Source: Daucus carota subsp. sativus
Lineage: Eukaryota; Streptophyta; Magnoliopsida; Apiales; Apiaceae
Direction: 5' to 3'
Assembly (NCBI RefSeq): GCF_001625215.2
Contig: NC_030385.2
Location: forward strand, 37,287,598 to 37,351,597
DNA length: 64,000 nucleotides
Part shown: in pieces, positions 11,631-23,436 of the stretch
Numbering within the stretch: position 1 is the stretch's first letter
How the letters are laid out: every line of letters begins with the position of its first letter
Program-made: the position numbers and the translations under genes
The notes under the pieces: model-generated
What the model saw: only the letters and a program-made list of their open reading frames with translations
The model's database searches: none
What the model was told of the DNA's origin: nothing

Positions 11631-12394
11631 GACAAACCCAATTTTGAAATATTTTCCTTAAATCCAAGAGAATCTATGTCGACTCCATAATATTTCAACG
11701 AAATCCACAGAGTCAAAATCAAAATCTGATCCAATTCATTAAAATCCCAGTATTCGAGTAGCAAATCGGCACACCACAGGAAAGCAGCAATGAAGTAGTA
11801 ACTCAAGCGCTTCTGCTTCTTAATCTTGAATTGGTTTATACAGTGCAAGCCAAAGTATGTTTAAAAGAAATGACACCATTAAGACTTTGTTTAGTGCCGT
11901 AGACATCAAACATCTCCACCGGGCAAACTTCAATCGCAGGTTTTAAAACTTCTCTCACACTTGTCAATTACCGTCTTATAATTCCTTTTACAAAAGATGC
12001 TCGCTAATTAAATAATCATTTCCTTGTCTCAACCCCTTAAGCTAGCTCGTTGTTAGAACTTCTCTCACATGTATCTGCACCCTGCCTCTTTTACCATCGA
12101 TGTAGAATAACCCAGCAAAGTTGAGCATGCGAAACAATGTTGTGCACAATAACTGATGGAATGTAATGATCCTTAGATTGGTCGCCTAGCATGGTATCAG
12201 ATTTCAGTCTCGTGGGAGACTAAACTCAATATTTTTATATTTATTAAGGACACAACAAATTATGCCCAAATATGGGTGTGCGTGAATCCAAAACGGGTTT
12301 TCGAGTGAGGAGAAGTGTTAGAATATAATGATCCTTGTAAAAAGCTTTTTCTTAATACCTTGAGGTTTCATGAGAATGCAGAGGCACATTTTAA

Positions 12395-12475
12395 GAGCAA
12401 GTCCAAAAGATCTCATGTTCCTAAGTTATAATTAGATGAATAGAAGAAAAATTGTGCTCCAACAATTATCCTTAA
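12395..12475. mobile_element. Partial Tourist-like MITE flanking a younger copy
   Basis: TTAAGAGCAAGTCCAAAAGATC at about 12392 is the same terminus as the intact element beginning at 12476. No matching far end is seen directly. It looks like an older copy next to, or split by, the younger insertion. Confidence 0.4.
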
Positions 12476-12846
12476 GAGCAAGTCCAAGAGATGTCTTATA
12501 TGATGTCTTAAGTAGTAATTTAGGACATTTGATAAAACAAGTTGATCCAACAATATCCCAATGTCTCAGGGATGCCTTATATCACTAGGACAACCTCTTG
12601 CCTTATTTTGAAGGCATTTCTTTCCTTGCCATATCCCATATTTTATAAAAAATTATTATACAGACTATTTTCTCTTTCTGCTTTGTATTGTCCTTTAATT
12701 AATGAAAGAAAATATTTAAAAATAAAATATTAAATATATAGTGAGGATTGTTGGAGTTGAAGTTAGTTAGATATGTCCTAGACTACTAAGACATAATTTG
12801 TTATATTATATTTAAGGTTTGAACTGGGACATTGTTGGACTTGCTC
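12476..12846. mobile_element. Tourist/PIF-Harbinger-like MITE (TAA target duplication)
   Basis: The ends are GAGCAAGTCCAAGAGATGTC and the inverted GGACATTGTTGGACTTGCTC. The flanks are TAA at 12473-12475 and TAA at 12847-12849, the 3-bp TWA duplication expected of PIF/Harbinger. The element is 371 bp, AT-rich and without a transposase. Confidence 0.75.
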
Positions 12847-12853
12847 TAAATTA

Positions 12854-13246
12854 GGACAAGTCCAATAGTGTCCTAGTGCGGATCCTGGTGATTTGTGATC
12901 ACTATTTTATATGTCAGCTCAATAACAATCGCTATATTCAGTACTCATCATCATCATCATCATCATATTTGAACTAGTAAATGAGAAGTAGAGGAGATAA
13001 AAAAAATGTAGGGATATTAAAATAGTGGGAATCAAGAGTGTAAAAATGAAGAAAATTAAATTTTTTATTCTAGAAAAACAGATAGATAATGGCTAGTGGT
13101 TACATAAAAATAGGGGATGACCAATAATTTCGAGGATGTCATAGTGATATAGGGAATCACTGTGATACTTTTGGAACACCATTTTATGTCACATTCCCTA
13201 TATCTGAGCTTAGGAGCTCATACAGGTAATATTGTTGGACTTGGTT
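12854..13246. mobile_element. Second, diverged Tourist-like MITE
   Basis: GGACAAGTCCAATAGTGTCC on the left mirrors AATATTGTTGGACTTGG on the right. The termini resemble the neighbour at 12476-12846 but are more diverged. Flanks are TTA and TAA, not identical. A (TCA)7 microsatellite lies inside at 12946-12967. Confidence 0.5.
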
Positions 13247-14199
13247 TAAGGAAGCTATCTCTTGTCTTAAACTTATAGTTCATAATAAAATATTGCAAAC
13301 GCCTCACTTTCTCTCTATTGTACATTGATTGAAGTACTTTTAATAATAAAATATCAAATAAGGAATAAGAATAGAAGGAACATTCTTGGAGATAAAACTA
13401 GTTGTCTATGTCCTAAGTCACTGGGTTCCATTAGTCTATTTAGTATTTATATTTAAGAAATGAGATGGGATACCATTGGACTTCCAACAATGGTAAACAA
13501 TCTTGGCTTAATACGCTGGTGCTAAAAAATCAAAAGCCGTGCATGGTCATTAAGCAGTCGCGCAAGTTTCAAATGTGTCATACTGTCATTTGTGTGGTAT
13601 TTTGAGTTTCAATTTGGGATTATTGTATTGCAGACCGATGTTTCAGATATCGTGTTATTGGGCATTTATTACAGCAGTAAACAGCTAGCATGATGTGGTT
13701 TTTTTTTGTGTAAATGTATAATTTCCTGGGCTGTAATACAACATTGAGGAACATTATAAATTGGCATAGTAATAGTTGTTTTCTTGCTTATATGTTGCAT
13801 CTATGTTATGCAAAATGCTCCAGGATTCAAGTTCTTTATGTTGCTTTATGATGATCTAAATCGGAGATATGTACTGTTGATGGTTGGTATTGTTAAGCTT
13901 CTTTCTTTTCAATTCATGATTTGCCTCAGTCTCAATGCTTATTATCTGTTACTTGTAGTCTTGTAGGGTTTCTTTTCTTTTTGGAAACTTTACTTGTAGT
14001 CTTTATAGTTACAAATCTATAGTGCGCCCAGAAAAGTCTATGTTGGTGATGAAATTCCAGTCTTAAATGTAATATATTGTTAACTAAGTAAAGGCTTTTG
14101 TGATGTGATTAATTTCGCTGCTTTTGTTAGATAATTAGATGAATAGCTAATAACTCATATGTTGATTTTGAAACTACGGACGATAAAGAAACTTCCTCC
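13247..14199. other. Region upstream of the AlkB-like gene
   Basis: A further MITE terminus-like stretch occurs at 13465-13490 (ACCATTGGACTTCCAAC). The remainder is AT-rich, with no exon that would supply the missing N-terminus of the AlkB-like protein. The open frame at 13784-13966 is hydrophobic and intron-like and was not called. Confidence 0.4.
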
Positions 14200-15542
14200 A
14201 TGCTTATTTTTAAATCAAAAAGGAGGACCAGGGTTGACTTGAAAACCCAGGCTGAGAAGAAGTCCTCTTCGAAATCAGTGGTTGCTGCAAATTCTTATAG
14301 CCAAGAGGATTAAAAGTCCCTTTCAATAAGTGATCTGGAGAAACATCCGACTCGTCCAAAGAGACTTCAGGATGAGGATCCAGAGCCAAAAAAACACGTG
14401 AGGCGGTATGTGCCTCCAGCAAGCAGTAATCCAAAGTTTACGAGCGCAAAACAATCAACAGGTCATGCTGAGAAGCAAACTGTCATCAGCCCATTTGATA
14501 TTTGTACCTGTTATAGCAGAAAACCTTTGATGGGTGAAACCATTATACCTGCAAGGAACATCGGAAACCACATTAATACTGTAACAAGAGAGATATTGCA
14601 GCCTGGAATGGTTCTTCTTACAAACTACATCTCCTTGCCTGAACAGGTACTGTCAGGCATATCTTAAAACTTCCAAGTTATATTTTAGTGTATTATGCAT
14701 AGATGACCATATATTTTTGTCTTATAGTTTAATTTCCTAAAATCTTATGATGCTGACTCCTTTTTTATTTTTAATTGTTGTAGGTGAACATCATCAGTAG
14801 GTGCCGTGAATTAGGCCTTGGTCCAGGGGGATTTCACCAACCTGGTTACCAAGATGGAGCAAAACTCCGCCTACAAACGATGTGTCTTGGTAAAAGGTGG
14901 GATCCTGAGACAAAATATGAAGAGCATGCTCTAGGCAATGTCCCTAAAACACTTGGTATTCCTGATGAATTTGTTTTATTAGTCAAGAAAGCACTTACTG
15001 ATGCTCAGCTCCTGATCAAGAAGAATGAGAAATTGAGGGATGTAGAGGAGATGCTTCCTGGGATGTCTCCTGACGTATGCATAGTCAACTTTTATACAAC
15101 TAATGGAAAACTTGGTCTCCATCAGGTTAGAACTTATTTGGCTACTTATTATCATCATAATCATCATCATATTTTGAATAAAATTAACTAGTGAAATATT
15201 CAATGGTTTGCTTATAATGGATGAAAAGAAATGTGTTCCACTATAAAATCTATCTTTACGGTTCAGGATCGTGATGAAAGTAAAGACAGCCTTCGCAAAG
15301 GTCTGCCTGTTGTTTCCTTCTCTGTTGGGGACTCGGCAGAATTCTTATATGGAGATGAACGGGATATTAGCAAGGCTGAGAGCATATTGCTAAAATCAGG
15401 AGATGTGTTGATATTCGGTGGCAAGTCTCGACACATATATCATGGTGTTACATCTATCAACCCAAATACAGCTCCTCGAGCTTTGTTGAAGGAGACAAAC
15501 CTCCGTCCCGGTCGTCTTAATCTTACTTTCAGGCAGTTCTGA
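14200..15542 (+). CDS. AlkB-family 2-oxoglutarate/Fe(II) dioxygenase (ALKBH1-like), in-frame TAA near the N-terminus
   Basis: Three exons: 14200-14646, 14784-15125 and 15267-15542, joined in phase by GT-AG introns. The catalytic domain looks complete. It has PGGFHQPGYQDGAKL, NFYTTNGKLGLHQDRDES (Fe-binding H-x-D spanning the exon 2/3 junction), a distal iron-binding His in SRHIYHGV, and the 2OG/substrate arginines in RPGRLNLTFRQF. Family members oxidatively demethylate nucleic acids; this one most resembles plant ALKBH1B-D proteins (from memory). The N-terminus is odd. The frame opens at ATG 14200 with a lysine/serine-rich tract, hits TAA at 14311-14313, then continues open in the same frame (KHPTRPKRLQDEDPEPKKHV) to the domain. 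Either an upstream exon splices in after the stop, or the gene carries a nonsense change. The first in-frame ATG after the stop (14530) would still give 244 residues with the whole catalytic core. It is convergent with the TOL gene. Confidence 0.8.
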
Positions 15543-16189
15543 TGAACTGTTAAGCTGTCCTGTTGCAACCCTGCCTTATGTAATTGCAGTGTCTGCAAGT
15601 ATGAACTTAAATACAAGTTAATAGTGCATTCCTCGTAATTTGAGTCAATTTCGTTCAAAATATCAAAATCCAAACGCAAAACGTCAAATTATTACACAAA
15701 TTCCGGAGGTGGACTTGCAAAGTACTCATACTAATGCACGCATGCTCAATTTTACTCTACTTTCGTAACCCTGTGCATTGTGCAGGTTTCATTCTACATT
15801 ACCAAAATGCAAATCACTAGAGTAAATTCAGTACAGACGAATACGACCATTTCCACAACCAAGCATGGAGACTGGATTAAAATGTTATAGAAATATCTTC
15901 AACATATAACAAAGTACAAGTTCCACCCACAATCAAATGTCATACTATTTGTACAGTTCTCCGTCAGCGAATACTAATTATATAAAACCAAGTCACCATA
16001 CAAAACAATGCCTCCGAAATATTAAGCTAAAAACACAGGAAGTTGGCCACTCTTATCTACCAGATCGGGTTGCTGCAACCCGATGTTGAAAAGCAAACAA
16101 TAAAAGGTAATACCTATCGTTACACCATATTGACGATGTTCACATTGCAAACAAACGAGATAGCTGCTGTAGGAAGAGGATAATACATA

Positions 16190-19100
16190 TCACTTCCATC
16201 CACCTCCCATACTTTGAGTAGTTCCTGATAAACTCGGGGATGTGTTGTTTGTCTTGGACCTTCCATCTCCATTTCCAAGCACATTTAGATCCTCAAACAA
16301 TCTGTATGTAGGAACAAAGGTTTTTTGTCCTCCTGCAGAAGCATTGCCTGTTGGCCCCAAGCTCGATTGTCCGTCCCTAGCAATATTTGACCCATTAGCC
16401 GAGTTTACATGTTGCAATGATCCAGCACCTTGCATAGGCCTATAAGCTGTCGTATTTACTTGTTGTCTTGGATTTGTGTAATAACCAGGAGTTGCTGCCC
16501 ATGGTGGGGGAGGATAGGCAGAAGAATATTGGGAAGATTGAGCTTGTGGTTGTTGTGGTTTCCCTTGTGTTTGAAATTGGGTTTGTTGAGGTTGCCTTTG
16601 TGTTTGAAATTGTGGTTGTTGAGGTTGACCATGTGTTTGGTATTGTGGTTGTTGAGGTTGACTATGTGTTTGGTATTGTGGTTGTTGAGGTTGACTATGT
16701 GTTTGATACTGTGCTTGTTGAGGTTGACCTTGACCAGGTGGATAGCCAGGAGAAAACTGGGGAGACTGAGCCTGTGCTTGATATTGAGGTTGACCCAGTG
16801 GATAGCCAGGAGAAAACTGGGAAGACTGAAATTGAGGTTGTTGAGTTTGACCAGTTGGATAGCCAGAAGAAAACTGGGGAGACTGAACTTGTGGTTGATA
16901 TTGTGCTTGCCTGGGTTGACCCTGAGCCTGAGATGGTGGTTGCTGCTGAGGTAGAGGCTGTTGATGGAGCTGTGCTTGTTGCTGAATCTGAGGCTGGGGC
17001 TGAGCCCATGGAGCAACATAACTGCTAAAGGCTACCTTCCCCTGGTTCCCAGTATATGTTTGCGGGGCATAGGGGCTTCCTTGGCCATTAGGTGAAACAG
17101 GTGCTTGCTGCATGTTTTGCGTAGTAGATGAATCCGGAGCGGGAGGAGGAGTGTCAGTAGTTGACAAGGCGAGGCTCAAAAAGTCAATCATGTCTTGCTC
17201 CTTTGTGGTCTTTACAGGAACAGGAGGATCAGATACAACCAATGCATTGCTCAATGAAGGTTCAGTTTCACTAGCTCCAGCAAATGTGCTTTGTGATGTG
17301 GCTGACTGAGTTTTAGAATGCCTGAAGTAATAAAACATATAATCATCAAACTATTCTGTATATTTCATACATGATACTAAAACAAAAGCTTTGCATATTT
17401 GTCTGTTTAAAATTACTGTAACTATTCTGTATGTTTTCTAATCAATAGTTATTCATATATACATGTTCGTGTCATGCATATAAATATGCTTTCATCTGTT
17501 ACTAGAGAACAATGACATGTAAAGTTTAGACGAAGTATAAGAAAAGAATTTTATGATAAAGATCCAAGTGGTACACATTTCATTGCACTGCATTGTATGA
17601 TTGTGAAACGTGTTAGACTAACCTTCTAGCTAATTGCGCAAATTCATCTTCTTCTTCCTCTTCTTCAGCAGCAGCATTTATCACCACAGTTGAAGGTGCA
17701 GAGGGTGCAGCAGGTGGAGAAGAGCTAAATTTTTTACCGTCGTCGACTTTGAGGCTGGAACTAGGTACTTCGGTTAACTGAGGTTTAGGGCTCATCACTT
17801 GAGCTGGCAACGGGAGCCCAGCAGCTATGGCATCATGTTTAGCAAGCTCATTTTGTATGCAATCATTTAATTCCAGTCCTTTGGCTAGAAGTTCTTCGTC
17901 ACTGCCAGTACCAAAATAAATTTATTCAGATATAATTGTGTCAAGTAAGAGCAGCATTTAAACATTTTAATTGTAATTGAGAACTAGAAAGCCTTTTCCA
18001 GCTTCCATGGTGTAATAAAGATGAACAAATAAAGGGCCAGAAACGAGTTGGAATATCAAACAACAGATAATATAACGATAGGAACTTGCCTAGTAGTAGT
18101 CAACATCTGCATTAACTTCTTATGATTGGAACGGCACCGCTCAACTAGATCAACAATCACTTCATCCTTTATGGCCTATAAGCAAATAGAGAGATAATAT
18201 TAAGCAACCTAAAAACGTAAGTAAACGGAAAGTATGCTGTACATACCATGCGGTCATTTGGATCCACAGCCTGCAGCATGGCAGATAAAAGATCCAGAAC
18301 TTCTTGCATTGAATTTATGCTTGACAAACTTAAGTTAAAAAAAACAAAATTAGAAAGAGGTAGGGTATAGTGTTTAAAACAAAATTAGAAAGTGGGGTAT
18401 AGCACAGCGGAGTATTCGCAACATGTATAATGAGTTAATAGTTACCTTAAAGTTTCTATTTCAGATGCCATAGCTTCATCAAGCCTTGTTGAAGAATTGC
18501 TTGGCATCCCATAACCTGCATGTGCATGTCCAACTGTTGAATGTGTTACAGGAGGCGTAAAAATCAGGGCTGAATCAGATGCACGTTGGGGAAATTCAAC
18601 ACCACCACGCTGCCACAATTAACACATACAAAATTAGTCATCATATGGAACATCCTCTGTATATACCTTTTGGCTAAAACAGATGGAAATAAATTCTTCA
18701 GACTGCCTTGTTACTAACAAATCAGTAAGGAAATTAATTTTATTTAAACCATATGGAAGATGCTTCATTCTATGGGAAAAGAACTGAAAGAGTGATAATT
18801 GAGAGTAGAGAGTGGTCATAATTGGTGTCAAGAGGAGTATAAAACTAGAAGCTGGACTATATATTAACTTTAGTACCGGAATTAAATTTTTAGTTGGTCA
18901 CCTAACATGGTAATGGGGCTCCGCATACTGAGTGGTCGCAAGTTCAAGTCCCCTTACCCCCAATAATCTAAAAAATGCAACTTGAAAACTAAGTTTATGC
19001 TTATGGGCTCCTAATGACATACTCTTCAGTCCCGAGAGCGAGGGAAAAGTTAAAAAAGATATAAGATCCATTTAATGACTTGCCAAATTCCTCATGTCAA

Positions 19101-22100
19101 AAGGAGATTTCCACAAAAACTGTCATTTTCAGTAGTTCTCTCTTTAACACAAAACATGGAAATCATGCATCTAGATATTAACTGTTAAGAATACTTCACA
19201 TGTGTTAGGCTCAAATTCTAACACTTCATTTATAATAGTGTAGATGCCAAATTTACTCAAGTTGGATCTAGCAAGACAGCAAAGACCAAATTATTTCCAT
19301 AGACTTAATTTGGACACTTGTGTTGATATGTAGATCAGAAACTGGGCTCACAGTGGTTCACCCTTTAGCACAAGAGAACTCTGACATACATAATACAAAT
19401 CAGATATAGGGTTTTAGGAGAGATATTAGCAATTGCAATACAGGATCCATTCCAGAGCTTTTCGTAAGTTTACAACTTACTATCTCTCATGATTGACCAA
19501 ACTTATATTAGACTGAACTAAAGTGTTTGATAGTTTTAGAGTTAGAATTCAGAGTTTCCCAGCAAAAAATAAGTGTCAACCATGCAATTAACTGTAATCA
19601 CACATAAATTCACCAACCCTTAGTTCTTCGTATGCCCAGTAATATTGAGGATATCTTCCTCCAGCTCCACCAAATGCTTGTTGCCAAGAGTCCAGCAACA
19701 CCAAGATCTTCTCCCTGACACTCATGTTTGTCTGCAAAAACCATTCACAAATTTATTTATTAATTTTATGGTACGGATATAGCAAATATCAGGTATACCA
19801 TATATATACAGTAAACAAATTTATATGAAGGCGAATATGACCAAGGTGGCGAACAATAGGGTATCGGTCTGCCTTGTTGACTCTTGACAAGGTTGACAAG
19901 GACCCGACGATAATTAGACCTCTGACATGGACAGTATCAAAATCACTCCAAAGTACGCAGCTCTGCTCAATAAATTATATCCCAATCACTACCAAGTACC
20001 CCAAGTGGGCTCATTTATAGAGAAAGAGAAACAATGGGGAGGCATTTAATTCCATTCTTTAGGCCTCAGTATATATTACTGAAAAGAATCATCACAACAC
20101 GCCTACTCAATTGGAATTAAGAAAATTCTGCCATACTTCGTATTTTATACATAGAATTGATTAATGGTATTGGTTGTTGACATGTTTACAGACATTTTTG
20201 TGTTTAGAATGTTCAACCTTTATTTATTTTAGTTCTAACATTTTGAAGATAGTTGTGCAAAAAATAAGTTAAGTTTATTTTTGTGTTATTAATAGGTTAA
20301 ATTATTTTGTCTTAATATTTGAAATTAGTACTCTATTAGTATAAATAATAAGGAATATTACTTCGCACTTTTACTAACAGTATGTTTTTCTTGCTTAGTC
20401 ATATGATCAGACAGTTATCGTCGTCTTAAATTCTTAATAGATCTTACAGAATCTATTGTTTCTACGGCAGTACTAACAACCAAATTACCCTCTTGTGCTT
20501 ATCTTATATAGAAAATATAATCCTCTATAACTTTCTAAATAACTAGACCCTAAATATAAGAATTATATGTATCAAGTTTCTCTACACTACATCTACAGTC
20601 TTAAATTAATTAACAACACATGAAAATTTCCCTTTGTTTTAGCCCCTTTCCCATCATTTTCTTCATAAAATTTCAACGATGATAAAGCTTTTGCCGCTAA
20701 AATAACATAGTTCAGCTTGATTGCCCTCCATATAATCACTACATCCTTACATCGGAGTTCAAGAGATGAGGCATATCTTGGCTTTTCATATATTCATTCA
20801 AATAGCTTGCAGTCATTTTATCAAGCCAAGCAGACAAATAGTATGCTGAGATGCATATATACTTATCACAAATTATCGCACACAAAAGGTTGACTGTTTA
20901 AGGAAAGAGATCAAACCGGAGATGCTTTGTACCTACATACAAAACTAGAAATACAGCTAAATAAAAAGACTAATGGTAAAGAAGAGAAGAAAAACTCAAG
21001 TGATTAGCAAAAGAGATTATTGGAGCCTAAACATCTTAAAAACATATAGTTGATGGAAAATATCAAGCAACTTCTTGCTTGTCAATGTAATGGGAAACTT
21101 GCCTTCTTCTTTACAATCTTAATCATGTCCTGCAGTATATTCCTCTCGACAATTTGGGAATGCACAGGATCACCACAGTTCTTCACCATTGTCTCCAAAA
21201 GCTAAATCGCATACAAAAAAGTATTAGAAACTACTAGTGACACGGACATGTTCTGTGTTGTAGTGATCTAAATCACTGTGGATCAGAAATTAGCGTGTTA
21301 TAAAGGCAGTGCATCTAAATATGTAATACGGTTGGTGACCAGTTACATGTATGTAGAACCTCAAATCTCCTCAGCTGTCTCGCTCTTAATTAATAGACCA
21401 AGTATATATCAAATTATCCTGGGAATTGACTTATAACTCATTTTATAAACCATGGTATTACTTTTAGATACTAGTGAACAGCAAAGAAATTGTTGCCCAA
21501 TAGCACAACAGATACGCGTTAGTAAAGGATTGCTAAACGACACAGTATTGAATGCATTCAGGAAAGATACCGTCAAGGCAAGTAGGTGAACATGAGAATT
21601 CTTGTGTTGCAACCTTTTCTTCAAAGCTTTGACAATATCTTTTGCTAGCCTGTCAAGGTTACAACATCAACATATTATTACACAATTCAATCGTAGCTGC
21701 GGTCACATATCCGACAATCAAATCAGCAATTTAAAAAATACCAAATTCGAACAACACAATTCCGGTCAGGACAAAATTATCACCAATTCTCATCACCATC
21801 AACAAACCCAATAAGCAACACACTCAACCCTGTCTATATATATACATATAACATAAATCCAAAAGATTCAATTATCATCAAGAACCAATTCATCTATATA
21901 TATACACATAACATCAATTATCATCAAGAACCAAGAAAAAAATTAAAAACCCAATTCAAAGCATGCATGCACACACACATACGCATCTCTGTATCCACAC
22001 ATATCAACCACAAAGCAATACCCATGTATAAAAAAACCCAACTTTTCTTGTTCTTGTTTATTTTTTCTTGAAAAGTCAATATAAAAATCAATTACACACA

Positions 22101-22279
22101 AGAAAAAAAAAGGGGAAATTGGTGTAAAGTACAAACCAATGATTGAGATTGATGGCATCACAAATATCAATATTCAAGGTCCAATCTGGGCCGTTAAGAA
22201 ATTCACTTGTAGCTTTCTCAACACGAACAGAAGCTGAATTTGCAGAAGATGAGGACGCAGCAGATGGATACATCATCAT
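16190..22279 (-). CDS. TOM1-like protein (TOL; VHS-GAT ubiquitin-binding adaptor)
   Basis: Nine exons: 22137-22279, 21571-21649, 21103-21201, 19618-19731, 18446-18609, 18247-18328, 18090-18175, 17623-17901 and 16190-17321. They join in phase to 725 residues. Residues ~8-145 form a VHS domain ([46 protein letters not shown]). Residues ~195-285 form a GAT domain ([47 protein letters not shown]). The C-terminal ~375 residues are Gln/Pro/Ser-rich with tandem [11 protein letters not shown] units. TOL proteins recognise ubiquitinated plasma-membrane cargo and act in endosomal sorting like ESCRT-0. Introns 3 and 7 use GC donors (AAG|GCAAGT before 21103; TAG|GCAAGT before 18090). Protein continuity supports both. 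Intron 4 holds a SINE-like insert. The length fits the TOL6/TOL9 group; synteny suggests TOL7. Confidence 0.92.
16560..16735 (-). repeat. In-frame 33/36-bp coding repeats in the TOL gene
   Basis: A unit encoding roughly [11 protein letters not shown] recurs about six times in the last TOL exon. The first units are nearly identical at the DNA level (tgtttggtattgtggttgtt on the plus strand). Looser copies ([12 protein letters not shown]-type) continue to about 16900. Because the repeat is open in several frames, long antisense frames appear opposite it; they are not genes. Confidence 0.8.
18885..19065 (+). mobile_element. SINE-like tRNA-derived insertion in a TOL intron
   Basis: Within intron 4 of the TOL gene, ACATGGTAATGGGGCTCC resembles a pol III A box. 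CGCAAGTTCAAGTCCCC about 35 bases later matches a B box (GTTCRANTCC). The sequence downstream is unrelated to tRNA, and there is no foldable tRNA. The 3' end is not clear. Confidence 0.4.
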
Positions 22280-22591
22280 CTCTCCTCAAAATAAAATACC
22301 CAGAAACAAAATCTTGATTTATGTTCAATATATAGATATATAGATACAAGGCTGTGTGTATAGGTGTAAAGACAAGAGTTACTATGGTCTGGATGGATAA
22401 TCAAGAACACAAGATTACTAGGAAGAGAGAAAGAAAGAGGACTTTTGTTTCCAGTTTCCCAGAAAAATAGAAAAGGAGCTTAAAAAGACAAATTGATATA
22501 AATAAAGCTGTTTAATAAATTCTTCATGGAAATTAAATTAGTAGAGTATTGAACAATAGAGGGCGGTTTTTTACTTTCTGTTTTTATGTTA
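22280..22591. promoter_or_regulatory. 5' leader and promoter region of the TOL gene
   Basis: About 300 bases separate the TOL start codon from the Helitron end. The part nearest the gene is rich in AAAG/GAGA runs on the plus strand, which become CT-rich leader sequence on the minus strand. No firm TATA box is assigned. The Helitron therefore sits inside the proximal promoter. Confidence 0.4.
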
Positions 22592-23436
22592 CTAGCCTTT
22601 AACCCGTGCGAAGTACGGGCGGATGTATAGTTCATAAGTTATTATTTATAATTTAAATTTTAACATCATTTTATTAGTATTTTAGTATTAATGGATTGAA
22701 TTTTAATTAAATTATATTATTCAACTGACTATATTTTCTCCCGATTACTTGAAAATGGTCAAACCCTAATATGTGTGTGTGTGTTAGGATTTTAGTACAT
22801 TTAATCTGAATTTAGTATACGTAGATTTAAAAATAAAAAAAAAATCAGAAAAATCAAATCTTTTCCAAACATAGCCGATCGTGTAATACTTTTGAAAAAT
22901 TCAGTAATCTAATCAATCGAATTTCAACGTAATTTTGTAATCTTGGTTTTTTTGACAACAAATAACTTTTTTTTTTGAAAGAGACAACAAATAACTTTTA
23001 AAATTAGAGTTAGAAAGGGTTATGTAATGGTTCGTGTCTATATTGAAATAGAACACGTTAAAATTAAAAAGAGTTATATGAAGGTTCTTATTAAAAAAAG
23101 ATATTCAAAATTGTATATTTATAATTTTATTTATAACATCATTATAATTTTTTTAATGAAATATTATATGATAATGAATTGTTATCAGTGTTTTTATTAT
23201 TTGAAACTGTTTAACAATATAATACAAATAGACTTCACATTTGTAGACTTCTGGTACCAAAAACAGAGTACTAAACCTAAATATAATAGACTCCACATTT
23301 GTAGACAAAAAATAATAGACTCCACATTTGTAGACTTGTAGTACCAAAAGGAGAGTACCAAACCAAAAAATATAACTAAAAAGTTGGACTACAAATTATA
23401 CCATGTTGGCTTATTATAGTATAGTAATGGTATAGA
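22592..23436 (-). mobile_element. Non-autonomous Helitron with both termini
   Basis: Read on the minus strand, the element begins A|TCTATACCATTACTATACTAT at 23436. It ends with CCCGTACTTCGCACGGG (a short 5-bp-stem hairpin) followed by TTAAAGG and CTAG|T at 22592. The TC start, the CTAG end, the hairpin about 10 bases before the end and insertion between host A and T are all Helitron hallmarks. At 845 bp it has no Rep/helicase. Near 23235-23340 it holds repeated AGACTCCACATTTGTAGAC units. Confidence 0.8.

Noticed and set aside
12180-12330. Possible LTR-retroelement fossil, from a TGGTATCAGA primer-site-like motif
   Set aside because: The motif is isolated, with no paired terminal repeats or coding parts recognised. 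Too little to call an element.
13784-13966. Possible upstream exon of the AlkB-like gene
   Set aside because: Hydrophobic translation unlike the polar N-termini of the family; no good donor linking it to 14200-14646.
16430-17028. Long open frames on the plus strand and in a second minus frame opposite the TOL tail (174-187 codons)
   Set aside because: They are shadows of the Q/P-rich tandem repeat, which lacks stops in several frames. They have no domain and no start context.
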